A stretch of 64,000 bases of DNA from JAOAPY01 sp038237475 (GTDB lineage: Bacteria > Acidobacteriota > Blastocatellia > Pyrinomonadales > Pyrinomonadaceae), in the NCBI GenBank assembly GCA_038237475.1, contig JBBRYS010000001.1:310001-374000 (forward strand), given 5' to 3'. A program made the position numbers and the translations under genes. The notes under the pieces were generated by a model that saw nothing but the letters and a program-made list of their open reading frames with translations, was not told where the DNA came from and searched no databases. This document shows, one piece after another, positions 32,405-42,690 of the stretch (position 1 is its first letter; each line of letters begins with the position of its first letter).

Positions 32405-34180
32405 ATGGACGAAGTCAGTGCGTCAAGACCCCAAGTATCCAACATGAAAACCAGCTTTAGAGATACGCTCGCGATAAAGATCGGCGTGGGCGAGCAGCGA
32501 AAAGCGGAGTTGTATCTCGAGCTCGCCCGATCCACGACTCTTACCGATCCTTCTTACTGGCTGCAAACCCTTTTCTCGGCGGGCATAGCTACGCTGGGAT
32601 TGGTGCTTAATAGTCCTGCAGTAATTATTGGCGCGATGCTCATCTCGCCACTGATGGGACCAATACTGGCCGGTGGTCTGTCATTGGCTTCGGGCGATGT
32701 AGTACTTGCCCTGCGCGCGGCTCTCAACCTGACACTAAGTTGTATAGTAGCGGTTGGGTTTGCCTTCCTGCTGGTAGCCATACTTCCCTTCAAAGAGATC
32801 ACCAACGAAATCGCAGTGCGCACTCATCCCAATACTCTGGATCTCGCCGTAGCGTTTTTCTCCGGCGCAATTGGTTCGCTCGCCATCTGTAAGGAAGTTA
32901 AAGGCGTAGTGACATCGATTCCGGGCGTCGCCATCGCAGTGGCTTTAATGCCGCCGCTCGGCGTGGTCGGCTACGGAGCCGCGCTCGCGTTCAGTCAGAG
33001 TGGTGGAGACGGCATGCAGGTGGCGGTCGGAGGCGGATTGCTCTTCCTCACAAATCTGGTAGCGATAATGTTCACCGCGATGATCGTCTTTTTGGCACTT
33101 CACATCGACATCCCAAGCGTCAAAGAAAAGATGAACGAATGGCACAATAGCGATTCAGAAAGTATTGGTCTGCGCCTCATAACGCGCTTGCCCGGCGTTG
33201 CCGGCATGCGACACATCGGGACCTTGCCCGGACGTTTGATCATGATTCTCATTGTCCTGCTGGCGCTGTTGATTCCCCTAAGTCGTTCCTTTAATCAACT
33301 CAAGAATGAATATGGCGCACAACAACGGGCAAATCGTGTCCGCAAGGTGGTAACTGAGACGTGGGGCGAAGAATTCGGCAAGCTGCCGACCGGCGAGCCG
33401 CGCTCGTTTTTAAGTCGAGCGGATATCCTGGCTGACGACAAGGGGAAGTTGACGCTGGAATTGAGAATCCTGACCCGACAGCCGCTAACTGCGACAGAGA
33501 AACAACAATTCATTCGGGTGATGGAGACCAGGCTGGACCGGCCCAAGGGTTCACTGGATGCACAAATTATTGAAGTCCCGACAACCGCAGCAGCGATTAG
33601 GCTAAAGGCGCCGGATAAACAACCACAGTTGCCGCCGTCGGTCGAGCAGCTCAAATCAAAATTGTTTGAAAGGATCGACAACGGCATTGCCGGACTTTAC
33701 CTGCCGCCGCCCGCCGAGTTCATCAACTATCAACTCGCGACCAAACCATCTGACGGGTTGGATCTGACATTCATTTATCTGAGCGATCGTGACATCGAAC
33801 CGGATGCGCGAGCTCTGATTCAACAGGATGTCAGGACGCGCCTCGATTATCCCGACGCGACGGTAAAGCTTTCGCGTCTGCCCGTCTCATTGGGACGATT
33901 GCTCTTCCGGGGCAGGACTACAACCCTGGATGTGGCCAACCAGGCGATACTCAATAGTGCTGCGAGTTATTTGCAGCAACATGACAAACTTAAGGTGGAA
34001 CTCGTTTGGACTGCGGGACCAAACCCTAACGAGCAGGACAAGGCGACCACACAGGAACGCCTCAAGGCCGTCAAGGACTACCTGGCTGCCCAGGCGCGAA
34101 TTACCGAGGCTCGCATCGTGCTCAAAGACGAAGCCGAGACCGCCAACGCGTGGTCCGTTAACCTTCGGTCAATTAAGTGA
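32405..34180 (+). CDS. DUF389 membrane protein (TIGR00341-type)
   Basis: About 591 residues. The N-terminal half has 5-6 helices with the DUF389 signature FSAGIATLGLVLNSPAVIIG (about 35-54) and MLISPLMGPILAGGLSLA, followed by another block (AIALMPPLG-like segment VALMPPLGVVGYGAALAF). The C-terminal half (about 310-590) is soluble, with repeats resembling BON/OmpA-like folds. The start is uncertain: ATG at 32405 and 32444 and GTG at 32351 are all possible and none has a strong ribosome binding site. Function of the family is unknown. Confidence 0.85.
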   Translation: MDEVSASRPQVSNMKTSFRDTLAIKIGVGEQRKAELYLELARSTTLTDPSYWLQTLFSAGIATLGLVLNSPAVIIGAMLISPLMGPILAGGLSLASGDVVLALRAALNLTLSCIVAVGFAFLLVAILPFKEITNEIAVRTHPNTLDLAVAFFSGAIGSLAICKEVKGVVTSIPGVAIAVALMPPLGVVGYGAALAFSQSGGDGMQVAVGGGLLFLTNLVAIMFTAMIVFLALHIDIPSVKEKMNEWHNSDSESIGLRLITRLPGVAGMRHIGTLPGRLIMILIVLLALLIPLSRSFNQLKNEYGAQQRANRVRKVVTETWGEEFGKLPTGEPRSFLSRADILADDKGKLTLELRILTRQPLTATEKQQFIRVMETRLDRPKGSLDAQIIEVPTTAAAIRLKAPDKQPQLPPSVEQLKSKLFERIDNGIAGLYLPPPAEFINYQLATKPSDGLDLTFIYLSDRDIEPDARALIQQDVRTRLDYPDATVKLSRLPVSLGRLLFRGRTTTLDVANQAILNSAASYLQQHDKLKVELVWTAGPNPNEQDKATTQERLKAVKDYLAAQARITEARIVLKDEAETANAWSVNLRSIK

Positions 34181-34420
34181 CCTGACTCCGCCGATTCGCT
34201 TCAATCTCACAACCTTGTAGGTGTTATCACTCACACTGCGGGTGGATACCACCGACGATAAGCGACATCCCATAGTGTTAGGATCACTGTGTTGGCATTG
34301 AGCGAGTGCGGCGCAGGAAACTGCCGTAATGCACCGTAAGGCTAACTAGTGAATCCCCAGGAATGAACTTGTTAGGGATCTCTCACTAAGAAACTTATAA
34401 GAAAAAAGGAGAACTGATTA

Positions 34421-34882
34421 ATGCAGAAAGCACACACCCCGGAAACGATGATTATGGATTTGGTGTCGAGCGAGACACGCTTCACTAGATTTAATGAGGC
34501 CATCAAAGCTGCCGGACTTACCGAAAGACTATCGAGCCCCTCCATCAACTACACAGTGTTTGCCCCAACCGATGACGCCTTTGGCAAACTTCCTAAAGAC
34601 AAAGCTGCCGAGTTGTTCAAGCCGGAAAACCGTGAGCAGTTGAAAAAACTTTTATTGCTTCACGTAGTCCCGAATGCGGTGAAAACTGTCGATCTGCAAA
34701 AGCTGCCGGCCATCAGAACCGAAGCTGGACAGGAAATCAAGATTAACGTGTCCAAGGACCTGAAAGAGATCACACTTGCGAATGCGAAGGTCACGCTGCC
34801 TATGGAAGAGACGAAGAACGGCTTCCTGTATGCGATTGACGCTGTGCTGCTGCCGGCAGCGGCGGCCGCTGCGAAGGCCTAA
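34421..34882 (+). CDS. Fasciclin (FAS1) domain protein
   Basis: A 153-residue single FAS1 domain: FTRFNEAIKAAGLTERLSS (about 21-39), the H1 motif YTVFAPTDDAFGKLP (about 44-58), KKLLLLHVVPNAVKTVDL, and the H2-like FLYAIDAVLLPA. AAGGAGAA precedes the ATG. There is no signal peptide, which is unusual because FAS1 proteins are usually exported adhesion modules. A hairpin follows at 34931-34969. Confidence 0.9.
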   Translation: MQKAHTPETMIMDLVSSETRFTRFNEAIKAAGLTERLSSPSINYTVFAPTDDAFGKLPKDKAAELFKPENREQLKKLLLLHVVPNAVKTVDLQKLPAIRTEAGQEIKINVSKDLKEITLANAKVTLPMEETKNGFLYAIDAVLLPAAAAAAKA

Positions 34883-34930
34883 CATCTTTCGCTCGGTGTT
34901 ACTTTCAGAACTAGCTAAGGATTAACTCTT

Positions 34931-34969
34931 CAAGAGCTGCCTGCGTGCTTCTGGCTCGGGCGGCTCTTG
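34931..34969 (+). terminator. Possible terminator hairpin after the fasciclin gene
   Basis: CAAGAGCTGCC pairs with GGCGGCTCTTG (one mismatch) around a 17-nt loop, 48 bp after the stop. A second, wider inverted repeat (CAAACCGG...CCGGTTTG) lies at about 34998-35064. Confidence 0.5.
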
Positions 34970-35104
34970 TCGCACAAAATGCCTCTTCAACCCGCAAACC
35001 GGCACTGCCATCGCCTGTGATTCCGTCACAGCAGCAGGCCCCTCCGGACCTCACTCCGGTTTGCAGGCGTTCAGCGAGGATAGCTTGCTGGATATCAAAG
35101 CCTT

Positions 35105-37732
35105 ATGATTAACCGCATGAAAGCAGAAAACGCCTACCTGACGAGCGCTAAGAGTCCATGGCGAACCCTGCACTTCTTTCTCATCACTGCGCTCGCGATC
35201 ATCGCGTCAGTAGGCGTGGCGCTCGCACAAGGCACAGCAGGGCCGGCAGCCTCGCCAACAGCTTCCGCAACAACGAGTCCAACGCCGTCGGGCACAGCCA
35301 CTCCGATTCCCTTGCCAGAGATCGTTGCACAGGCCGAGACCGTAACAGGCAATTTGCGCAACATCGATGCGAATGTGGCAACGGATCAAATCACTACGAC
35401 CGTTAACGAAGAATTGCCGACGCTCATTCGCGAGATTGACTCGCGCCTTAGTGAAAACGAGAAGATACTCAATTCACGTCCCTCGCTCGAGACACTAAGA
35501 AATTTGGAAGCGGATTGGAAGACTCTGAGAAAGAACGTGCCAGTCTGGACACGCGAGCTGACTGAGCGTGCGACTGAACTCGATCGGGAGATCGACCAGC
35601 TGGCGCAACTCGATCGTGTCTGGTCCATGACGCTGGAGCAGGCGCAAAGTGTGCCGATGGCACCGCAATCCGGCCAACAACCTCAGGTGATTCAGAACAA
35701 CGATCAAGGGGCGGCTCCGCCGGAGATACTCCAACGAATGCAGAGCGTCATCGCAGCTATTCGTCAAACGCGAGATAGTGTCGAAAAGCAGCGCACGCAA
35801 ATTCTGACACTGCAAAACCGCACCGCTGAGCAGGACGCCCGCCTCAATGAGGCAATTGCGTCTGTCAATAGAGTACGCGACCAGACCATCAACCGCTTGT
35901 TCATCAAAGACAGTCCACCGATCTGGGCTACTCAAGCCTGGTCTCGCGCTGGGCACGACCTGTTGGAGGACAGCCAGAATTCGTTCAGCACACAGTGGAC
36001 CGCTCTCGGCGCCTACACGCGGCATCAGTCATCCAGATTCATTCTTCACGCAATCATCTCGCTATTAATGATGCTTGGTCTCTATTGGACACGCCGCCGC
36101 GTCCAGCCCTTTGTTGCAGCAGAGCCGACGCTTGAAGGGGTAGCGCGCGTCTTCCACACTCCGATCGCCACGGCGCTCGTCCTTTCACTATTGACGGGCG
36201 GGTGGGTTTACCCACAAGCGCCTCGCATGTTGAGCGCCCTTCTCGGAGCGGCCGCACTGGTGCCCACGATTATCGTTCTGCGGCAATTGATTGAACGACA
36301 TCTGTTCACGATTCTGAATGCACTGGTTGTCTTTTATTTCGTAGATCAAGTACGCGCCGTTTCGGCGGCGCTCCCGGTCTTGTCACGCTTGCTGTTTATG
36401 GCGGAGATGCTCGGCGGTCTTGTTTTCCTGCTGTGGCTAATCAAGACGGAGCGGCTCACCAGGGTGCCGGAAGCGGCACGGAACCGGCTTTGGAAAGCCG
36501 TCGCAGTATCCGCGCGCATTGGCGCCGTGGTTTTCGCAGCTGCCTTGATCGCAAGTGCACTGGGTTACGTCAGTATCGCCAGTCTTGTCGGCAACGCCCT
36601 TCTGGGTAGCGCCTATGTCGCAGTCATCTTCTACGCTGCGGTCAGAATTGTAGACGGCCTAATCATGTTCTCATTTCGGCTTTGGCCCCTCTCGGCTCTC
36701 GGCATGGTGCGGCGCCATCGTCCGCTCCTCCGGCGACGAGTCCAGCGGCTGGTGCGCTGGCTGGCAACGCTTGCATGGGTTTTCTATACGCTCGAACTAT
36801 TTTCGCTGCTCAACGCCACGATGAGTGGTATTCGCTTGGCCCTGGGGGCCAGACTTGAAGTAGGGGTCCTGACTGTATCGCTCGGCAACGTGGTGGCTTT
36901 TATCCTCACGGTGTGGCTGGCATTTTTACTTTCCAGGTTCCTTCGCTTCGTCCTCGAAGAAGACATTTATCCACGCGTGAGTCTGGCCCGGGGCATTCCG
37001 TATGCAGCTTCCACCATGCTGCACTACGTCATCCTGTTGGTTGGCTTTTTCTTCGCGGTCGCGGCAATTGGGATCGACATGTCGAAGTTCACGATCCTGG
37101 CGGGCGCCTTCGGAGTCGGCCTGGGCTTTGGCCTCCAAAACATCGTCAATAATTTCGTGTCGGGTCTGATCCTGCTCTTCGAGCGGCCGGTGCATGTAGG
37201 TGACATGATTCAGGTAGGAAATCGGGATGGCAAACTACGGCGCATCGGAATCCGGGCAAGTGTTATTCGTACGCTGGAGGGTTCAGAAGTTATCGTGCCC
37301 AACGGCCAGCTGATTTCGGAAGAGGTGATGAACTGGACTCTTTCGGATCAACAGCGAAGACTCGAGATTCCAGTTGGCGTCGCTTACGGAACAGATCCTG
37401 AGCGAGTGATTAAACTTCTCACCGACGTGGGCTCGCAGCATCCGGACATCATGCGGGAGCCGCCGCCTGACACTCTGTTCCTGGGATTTGGCGACAGCTC
37501 GTTGGACTTTCAACTGCGCGCCTGGACAAGTAATTTTGACAGATGGCAGAACATTAAAAGTGAGTTGGCCATTGGCATTAACGCGGCATTACGAGATGCG
37601 AACATCTCGATTCCCTTCCCGCAACGCGATCTGCACATCCTCACCACCCCGAACGGGCCCGCATTGACGCCAGCCGAGGAGGAAGTGACCGTGCCGATCC
37701 CTGAGAGTGAAAGCGACCGCAGCGAGAATTAA
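35105..37732 (+). CDS. Large MscS-family mechanosensitive channel
   Basis: An 875-residue protein of MscK/YbdG-like size. A signal peptide (about 19-41, ending VGVALAQG) leads to a periplasmic Pro/Thr/Ser stretch and coiled-coil domain (about 55-260), then about ten helices. The MscS pore region and beta domain (about 640-720) contain GVGLGFGLQNIVNNFVSGLI and FERPVHVGDMIQVG, which are diagnostic. The cytoplasmic C-terminus ends in an acidic tail. It protects against osmotic downshock. It is monocistronic. Confidence 0.92.
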   Translation: MINRMKAENAYLTSAKSPWRTLHFFLITALAIIASVGVALAQGTAGPAASPTASATTSPTPSGTATPIPLPEIVAQAETVTGNLRNIDANVATDQITTTVNEELPTLIREIDSRLSENEKILNSRPSLETLRNLEADWKTLRKNVPVWTRELTERATELDREIDQLAQLDRVWSMTLEQAQSVPMAPQSGQQPQVIQNNDQGAAPPEILQRMQSVIAAIRQTRDSVEKQRTQILTLQNRTAEQDARLNEAIASVNRVRDQTINRLFIKDSPPIWATQAWSRAGHDLLEDSQNSFSTQWTALGAYTRHQSSRFILHAIISLLMMLGLYWTRRRVQPFVAAEPTLEGVARVFHTPIATALVLSLLTGGWVYPQAPRMLSALLGAAALVPTIIVLRQLIERHLFTILNALVVFYFVDQVRAVSAALPVLSRLLFMAEMLGGLVFLLWLIKTERLTRVPEAARNRLWKAVAVSARIGAVVFAAALIASALGYVSIASLVGNALLGSAYVAVIFYAAVRIVDGLIMFSFRLWPLSALGMVRRHRPLLRRRVQRLVRWLATLAWVFYTLELFSLLNATMSGIRLALGARLEVGVLTVSLGNVVAFILTVWLAFLLSRFLRFVLEEDIYPRVSLARGIPYAASTMLHYVILLVGFFFAVAAIGIDMSKFTILAGAFGVGLGFGLQNIVNNFVSGLILLFERPVHVGDMIQVGNRDGKLRRIGIRASVIRTLEGSEVIVPNGQLISEEVMNWTLSDQQRRLEIPVGVAYGTDPERVIKLLTDVGSQHPDIMREPPPDTLFLGFGDSSLDFQLRAWTSNFDRWQNIKSELAIGINAALRDANISIPFPQRDLHILTTPNGPALTPAEEEVTVPIPESESDRSEN

Positions 37733-37770
37733 TCGCAAGCCTGGGCCCCATTGATTGCTGCCTCGCAAGC

Positions 37771-38647
37771 TTACCTGAGAGCCACTGTTAATTCCCGAAT
37801 GTTTTCTTCACCTGCGTCTTCAAGTATTTCGTGCAGCAGCCGGTTTTTGCCTTCACTCTTAACTGAGTACTCGAGCCGATCCACGATCTTCATAATTTCG
37901 CGCAGGGTGGGCGGCGGATCAATACCAGTAAGCGCCCCGATACTAAAGGTAATCGGGCCCACGCCGGCTGGCGCGCTGGCTAGAAGCTCCGCCTGAATTC
38001 GACGGATGGTTGCGACAATGGATTCAGATTGCGATTCGGGGAAGAGGACGGCGAATTCATCGCCACCGAGTCGCGCCACACTATCGGTTGTGCGGATAGT
38101 TCCTTGATGACTCTGACAATCGCCCGCAAAAGTTCATCACCGGCTTCATGACCTGCGTGATCATTAACGGCCTTGAAGTTATCGACGTCGAAGTAGGCAA
38201 TCGTAAAAGGGTGATGGTATCGCCGCGCTCTGTCGATCTCATTTTGCGCTGTTTCCTGAAACGACGCGAGTTCAGGGCGCCAGTTAAATAGTCGGAGCGG
38301 GCCAGATCGCTTTCACGGCGCAAAACCTGCCTCAGCTTGCCGGCAAAGAACGAAACAGCGAGATAAAAGCCAAGAATGGTGACAGAGTTTCCGATGCTGA
38401 CGTGACGAGTTGAGAAACCCTCGCCCAGCCACAGGTTTGCCGTAAGCCAACCGAAAGTGCCAATCAAAGAGGCAACAAAGCCCGCTGCCATCCCGGTATA
38501 CCAGGCTACGAGCGTCACCGGTATGAGGTAGAAAAAGGACTCAATTCCGGCGTTGTAGTCAAGAACTCCATTAAGCACAATCAGCACCAGGCCAACGATC
38601 CATCAGAATACTCTGCTGCGCTGACTCAGGAGCATTTGATACGACAT
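37771..38647 (-). pseudogene. Membrane-anchored GGDEF diguanylate cyclase, broken in three places
   Basis: Reading from an ATG at 38647, an in-frame TGA occurs at 38605-38603 (SRVF-stop-WIVGLVLIVLN). After it come about four membrane helices and SDYLTGALNSRRF. A one-base loss in a T run near 38269 shifts the frame to QETAQNEIDRARRYHHPF and FDVDNFKAVNDHAGHEAGDE. A second shift near 38095 restores RTTDSVARLGGDEFAVLFPE to the end at 37771. All GGDEF family elements are present, including the GGDEF site, so the gene decayed recently or the assembly has errors. The TGA is not at a redox site, so Sec is not suggested. Confidence 0.75.
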
Positions 38648-38701
38648 TGTAAACTTAGTTTACCCTTAAAGACTTTTTCTATTCTCGAGAAGTATGCGCT
38701 A

Positions 38702-40066
38702 TCAGCGAGTCCACCTTCCGTTTGGCGTACGCACCGGTCCCGGGTGGAAGAACTTTTCGGGCGTCATCACGCCATCCTTCTTGAACACCATGCCGTTCTT
38801 CATCACGAACTGCACGTTACGCAGCACGTCAATGTTGGTAAGCGGATCTCCTGACACCGCGATCATATCGGCGAAGAACCCGGGCTTGATCGGCCCGCGC
38901 TCTTTGACGATGTCGGCCGCTTTATAACCGTTGACTGTTATCGCATACAAAACGTCGCGAGCTGGAATGTTTGCGGCTTTCCAGGTATCAAGAAAAGCAA
39001 TCGTCATATCGCCGCGGCTCAGCCACTCGCCAGTCTTGTCGTCCTTCATCCGCTCGTTCCAGTAATCGAAGTCGGTAGAAAACGTCAGCGGCACCTTCTT
39101 TTCCCAGGCATCGTGCAGCTTGGCAACTGTTACCTTAAAAGCAGCCTCGCTGCCGCGATACTTCGTGAACGGCGTATCAGTGCCTGCCAGGAAGATCCCT
39201 TTCTCAGCCATTTGCTTGTGATGATCGGGAGTCAGTGCATTACCGTGGGCGATGATGTAGATACCTGCATCAATCGCGCGCTGTGCTCCCTCGGGCGTTT
39301 GCACGTGCCCCTCAACTTTGCAGCCGCCCTTTGCAGCTTCGCTGATAGCCAGTTTGATGTCAGAGACCGAGTAGCCCCAGGGTTTGCAATCGATGCACAA
39401 CTTGATGGTGCGGGCGCCGAACAACATGTTCTGACGAATCGCCTTGACGATTTCATCCGGACTGTCCGCATCGATGTACTCAGGAAACACGATATTGTGA
39501 TCCTTATACATCTCTGGAGTCGGCCAGAGTTGTCCGCCCGTACTCCCGATAATCGGTCCCGAAGGAATCACAGTTGGCCCGGGCAGCCAACCTTGCTCAA
39601 TTGCCTGACGCAAGGCGGTGTCGGCGTAAAGTGCGTTGTTGCCCACGTCACGAATGACCGTAAAACCGGAATTGAGAAGTTGAATTCCGTTGGACGCTGC
39701 CTGAATGGCGCGTAGTGGCGTAGATTCCATTGCATAGGTGAGGTAGTAGTAATTGTTTTCAGGTTGCTCTTTGTAAGTGAGCGCCATGTGAGTGTGCGCG
39801 TCGACAAGACCTGGCAGCACCGTAAGCTTCGACAAATCTATGACCTTCGCCCCAGCGGGGATGGCAAGGTTGGACCCAATCGCTTTGATCTTTTCACCCT
39901 CAATAATGATGACCTGATCAATAGCCGCTGTTCCGGCTTCCGGATCGATTAGCCGGCCCGCCTTGATCGCCGTGATCACGGCCGGCGTTGGCTGCGATTG
40001 CGCAACAGCCATTCCGGTCAGGGCAACTACCCAAAGCAAACAAATAGCGATACGTTGATTGTTCAT
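38702..40066 (-). CDS. Exported amidohydrolase-family protein
   Basis: A 454-residue secreted metal-dependent hydrolase. Signal peptide at residues 1-22 (ending GMAVAQ), then ITAIKAGRLIDPEAG, the metal motif LPGLVDAHTHMAL (about 84-96), KVEGHVQTPEGAQRAIDAG (about 246-264), GNALTPDHHK, and a C-terminal GPIKPGFFADMIAVSGDPL. This is the imidazolonepropionase/prolidase-like branch that often acts on small peptides or Xaa-Pro. It is a single gene. Confidence 0.9.
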   Translation of the reverse strand: MNNQRIAICLLWVVALTGMAVAQSQPTPAVITAIKAGRLIDPEAGTAAIDQVIIIEGEKIKAIGSNLAIPAGAKVIDLSKLTVLPGLVDAHTHMALTYKEQPENNYYYLTYAMESTPLRAIQAASNGIQLLNSGFTVIRDVGNNALYADTALRQAIEQGWLPGPTVIPSGPIIGSTGGQLWPTPEMYKDHNIVFPEYIDADSPDEIVKAIRQNMLFGARTIKLCIDCKPWGYSVSDIKLAISEAAKGGCKVEGHVQTPEGAQRAIDAGIYIIAHGNALTPDHHKQMAEKGIFLAGTDTPFTKYRGSEAAFKVTVAKLHDAWEKKVPLTFSTDFDYWNERMKDDKTGEWLSRGDMTIAFLDTWKAANIPARDVLYAITVNGYKAADIVKERGPIKPGFFADMIAVSGDPLTNIDVLRNVQFVMKNGMVFKKDGVMTPEKFFHPGPVRTPNGRWTR

Positions 40067-40328
40067 GATTGTCTCCTGGAGAACCGGCAGGGTTGGGAGC
40101 GAAAGGTTTTTTGAGCAAGTTTATGACAGAAGGGTTGGTCACTTTGTTTGGACGTGTCAGTTGGAACGGGAACTTTCGGATGGCCAAGCGGCTCATTCTA
40201 GCCTTATTGCGGAGCGCGCGCTAGAAAAACATCTGCAGGGAGTGGTCCTACTCTTCATTTGTCTTCGCAGGCTTCCGCATTCATAGTGAATCCTTTATAA
40301 AGCTGAGATAAGTTTGGTTTGGAGTTTC

Positions 40329-42554
40329 ATGGCACACGTTTCCCATAAACTTAACAACGCCTTTGAAGGCGCGCTGGCTGGCGGCGGCGATCCAGCTACT
40401 TCACCTCTCTACGTCTTCGGCCCATTCCTCAAACTAATCGTTGTTGCGGGCGTTGCCCAGGTCACATTTGGCGCCAGCGTGTGGATGGTTATCCTGACCG
40501 TCGCAATGGTCTCGGCGATGTACCGCCTGGTGATGCGCTGGGTCGTGGATGGCAGTGGCGGCAGCGGTTTGGCCGAAGAAGAGTTTGGCAGTTGGGCCGT
40601 CAAGATCAACGCCGGCATCACGTTCATCGAGTACACGCTAACTTTTCTGGTGAGCATGGCCGCGCTCGTGACTTTCATCGCCGATCGCATGCCGGTCTTG
40701 AACCAGTCTGTCTTTGGCGTTCAGTATCGCACTATCGTCGCCATTCTGCTGAGTATCATGACCGGATGGTTGGTCAATCTTGGTCCAAAAGTGGCGGTGC
40801 GTATTTTCGGCCCGGCGACGCTGGCGGTGCTCGCTTTGCTCTGGGTCATGATCATCGCGACGATCTGGAAACTGGGTTTTCATCTGCCGGACTTCAAGCT
40901 CCAGGCATTTAGTCTGAAGTATCTGAATTTCACCTTCGGCGGTTACGCGCGCATTCTGGCGCTGATGACAGGCATCGAAATCTTTGCGAATCTGGTCGCC
41001 GCCTACGACGGAACGGCCGCGGAGAAGAGTCGCAAAGCCTTTGGCAGCCTGCTCATCATCATGGGCACGACGGCTTTGACCATGTTGATAGTCGGCCCGG
41101 CGGTGCTGCAACTGGCTGACCCGATGCACTCAGAAGTTTCTGTCTTTACCCAAACGATGGATAAGCTGCTGCCGTCGCCCCTGCCATATATCGGCACCCT
41201 GATCGGCATCATCGTGCTGGCATCAGCTGCGGCGGCCAGCGCTCAAGGCTTGCAGAATCTGGCGCTCGGCCTGCGCTATCGTCACTACATCCCCGCCTCG
41301 TTAGGCACTCGAAACAAACATGACGTGGCCGACAAGCCCGTATGGTTGGAAGTCGCGATCGTGACTGCCTGCTACTTGCTTTTGGGTACACACGAAGAGA
41401 CCTACCTGGCGCTCTACGCTGCCGGCGTTTTCATTCTGCTGAGTATGACCGGGTGGGCTGCGGCCAAAAGACTCACGCGTGAGTTACGAGCGGGATTCTC
41501 TGCCGGGCATTTGGCGGCGCTGGTGGGCACAATCATCGCTGCCTTGCTCACCTCTGGTGCAACGATCATCATCTTTGCCGAGCGTTTTACGGAAGGCGCA
41601 TGGTCCTACTTGATCCTGATTCCGATTCTCTATTTTGCCTTCACGTACTTTCGTTCAAAGCAGGGCGAGCCAAAGCCACTTGAGGAACATCTGGGCCGGT
41701 TTTTTGTGGGGCAGTATCTCCTACCGACAGAACGCGCTGCCGAACCGCCGGAGGTACCCAAGTTTCAACGTCTCATCGTACCGCTCGATGGCACTGCCTT
41801 CGCCGAACATTCGCTGCCCATGTCCAAGACTCTGTCGGACATCTTCAGCTCTCAAATAACCCTGGTAACAGTCGATGTCGACGGAGACAATGACAAAGGG
41901 GAAAAGCTTGATGAGTATTTGAGTCACGTCTCCTGGCAATTACAACAATCAAAGGTTCCAGTCGAGGTGGCCCACCGATCTGGCGAGGTCGCGGAAGAGA
42001 TCAATAGCCTGGCGCGCGATAGCGATGCAGACTTAATAATCATGAGCACGCACGGGATGCCGGGACTCGATCGGATGTATGTTGGCGATGTAGCAAACCA
42101 GCTTATTCGCATCCTAAGCAAACCTGTTCTACTCCTGCGTCCAACGGATCGGTGGCAGACAAGGACTACCAGGTTCAGGCGCTTGCTCGTAAGCCTTGAT
42201 GGCTCTGAGAACGCCGAACAGGTGCTGCGCTACACGCGGCTGCTCGCGGACACGTTTGGAAGTGAAATCATCCTGTTGTCAGTCCCGGAAGCCGATGCCG
42301 AACTACCGAAAATCGAGTTGTATCTGGAGTCGGTCGCCAGCGCTTTGCGCGAGCGTGGTTACAAGGCGAGAGCATTGGTTACAGGTTCTGGCGCAGTGCG
42401 GACTATCCTGGAAGTCAGTTCGTTTGAGGAAGCCGATCTGATCATGATGGCGACTCATGGCCGCGGCAACGTCGAACGCCACGCCTCAGTAGGCAGTGTC
42501 GCCGACCGCGTTGTAGATGCAGCTAACTGCCCGGTGTTCCTGGTGCCGTCTTAG
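40329..42554 (+). CDS. APC-type permease fused to two UspA domains
   Basis: A 741-residue fusion. Residues 1-440 form about 11-12 membrane helices of an amino-acid/polyamine permease type (TSPLYVFGPFLKLIVVAG near the start, ASAAAASAQGLQNLALGLRY about 302-321). The C-terminal 290 residues are two universal stress domains (QRLIVPLDGTAFAEHSLPMS and RRLLVSLDGSENAEQVLRYT), each with a nucleotide-site motif (STHGMPGLDRMYVGDVA; ATHGRGNVERHASVGSVA). The ATG at 40329 has GGAG 5 bases upstream. The USP pair probably gates transport by ATP or AMP. Confidence 0.88.
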   Translation: MAHVSHKLNNAFEGALAGGGDPATSPLYVFGPFLKLIVVAGVAQVTFGASVWMVILTVAMVSAMYRLVMRWVVDGSGGSGLAEEEFGSWAVKINAGITFIEYTLTFLVSMAALVTFIADRMPVLNQSVFGVQYRTIVAILLSIMTGWLVNLGPKVAVRIFGPATLAVLALLWVMIIATIWKLGFHLPDFKLQAFSLKYLNFTFGGYARILALMTGIEIFANLVAAYDGTAAEKSRKAFGSLLIIMGTTALTMLIVGPAVLQLADPMHSEVSVFTQTMDKLLPSPLPYIGTLIGIIVLASAAAASAQGLQNLALGLRYRHYIPASLGTRNKHDVADKPVWLEVAIVTACYLLLGTHEETYLALYAAGVFILLSMTGWAAAKRLTRELRAGFSAGHLAALVGTIIAALLTSGATIIIFAERFTEGAWSYLILIPILYFAFTYFRSKQGEPKPLEEHLGRFFVGQYLLPTERAAEPPEVPKFQRLIVPLDGTAFAEHSLPMSKTLSDIFSSQITLVTVDVDGDNDKGEKLDEYLSHVSWQLQQSKVPVEVAHRSGEVAEEINSLARDSDADLIIMSTHGMPGLDRMYVGDVANQLIRILSKPVLLLRPTDRWQTRTTRFRRLLVSLDGSENAEQVLRYTRLLADTFGSEIILLSVPEADAELPKIELYLESVASALRERGYKARALVTGSGAVRTILEVSSFEEADLIMMATHGRGNVERHASVGSVADRVVDAANCPVFLVPS

Positions 42555-42571
42555 GGGTTGAAAACAGCGCA

Positions 42572-42690
42572 GTCCGTGGCACGGACGCCTGACAATCGCC
42601 CACCGATTCATCAGTGGGATCAGCCATCTATAATGAAGACCTGGTCCGCGCAGCGGACGAATGAAAATAGCCCACCGATTTATCGGTGGG
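42572..42690. repeat. Two-unit REP-like hairpin repeat
   Basis: Two ~47-bp units start at 42572 and 42644, 72 bp apart. Each has a GTCCG...CGGAC hairpin followed by a CCCACCGAT..ATCGGTGGG-type hairpin (perfect in unit 2, one mismatch in unit 1). They lie just after the permease stop. Confidence 0.75.

Noticed and set aside
38603..38605. In-frame TGA in the GGDEF gene as Sec
   Set aside because: It lies before a membrane helix, not at a redox residue, and the same gene has two frameshifts, so it is better explained as decay or error.
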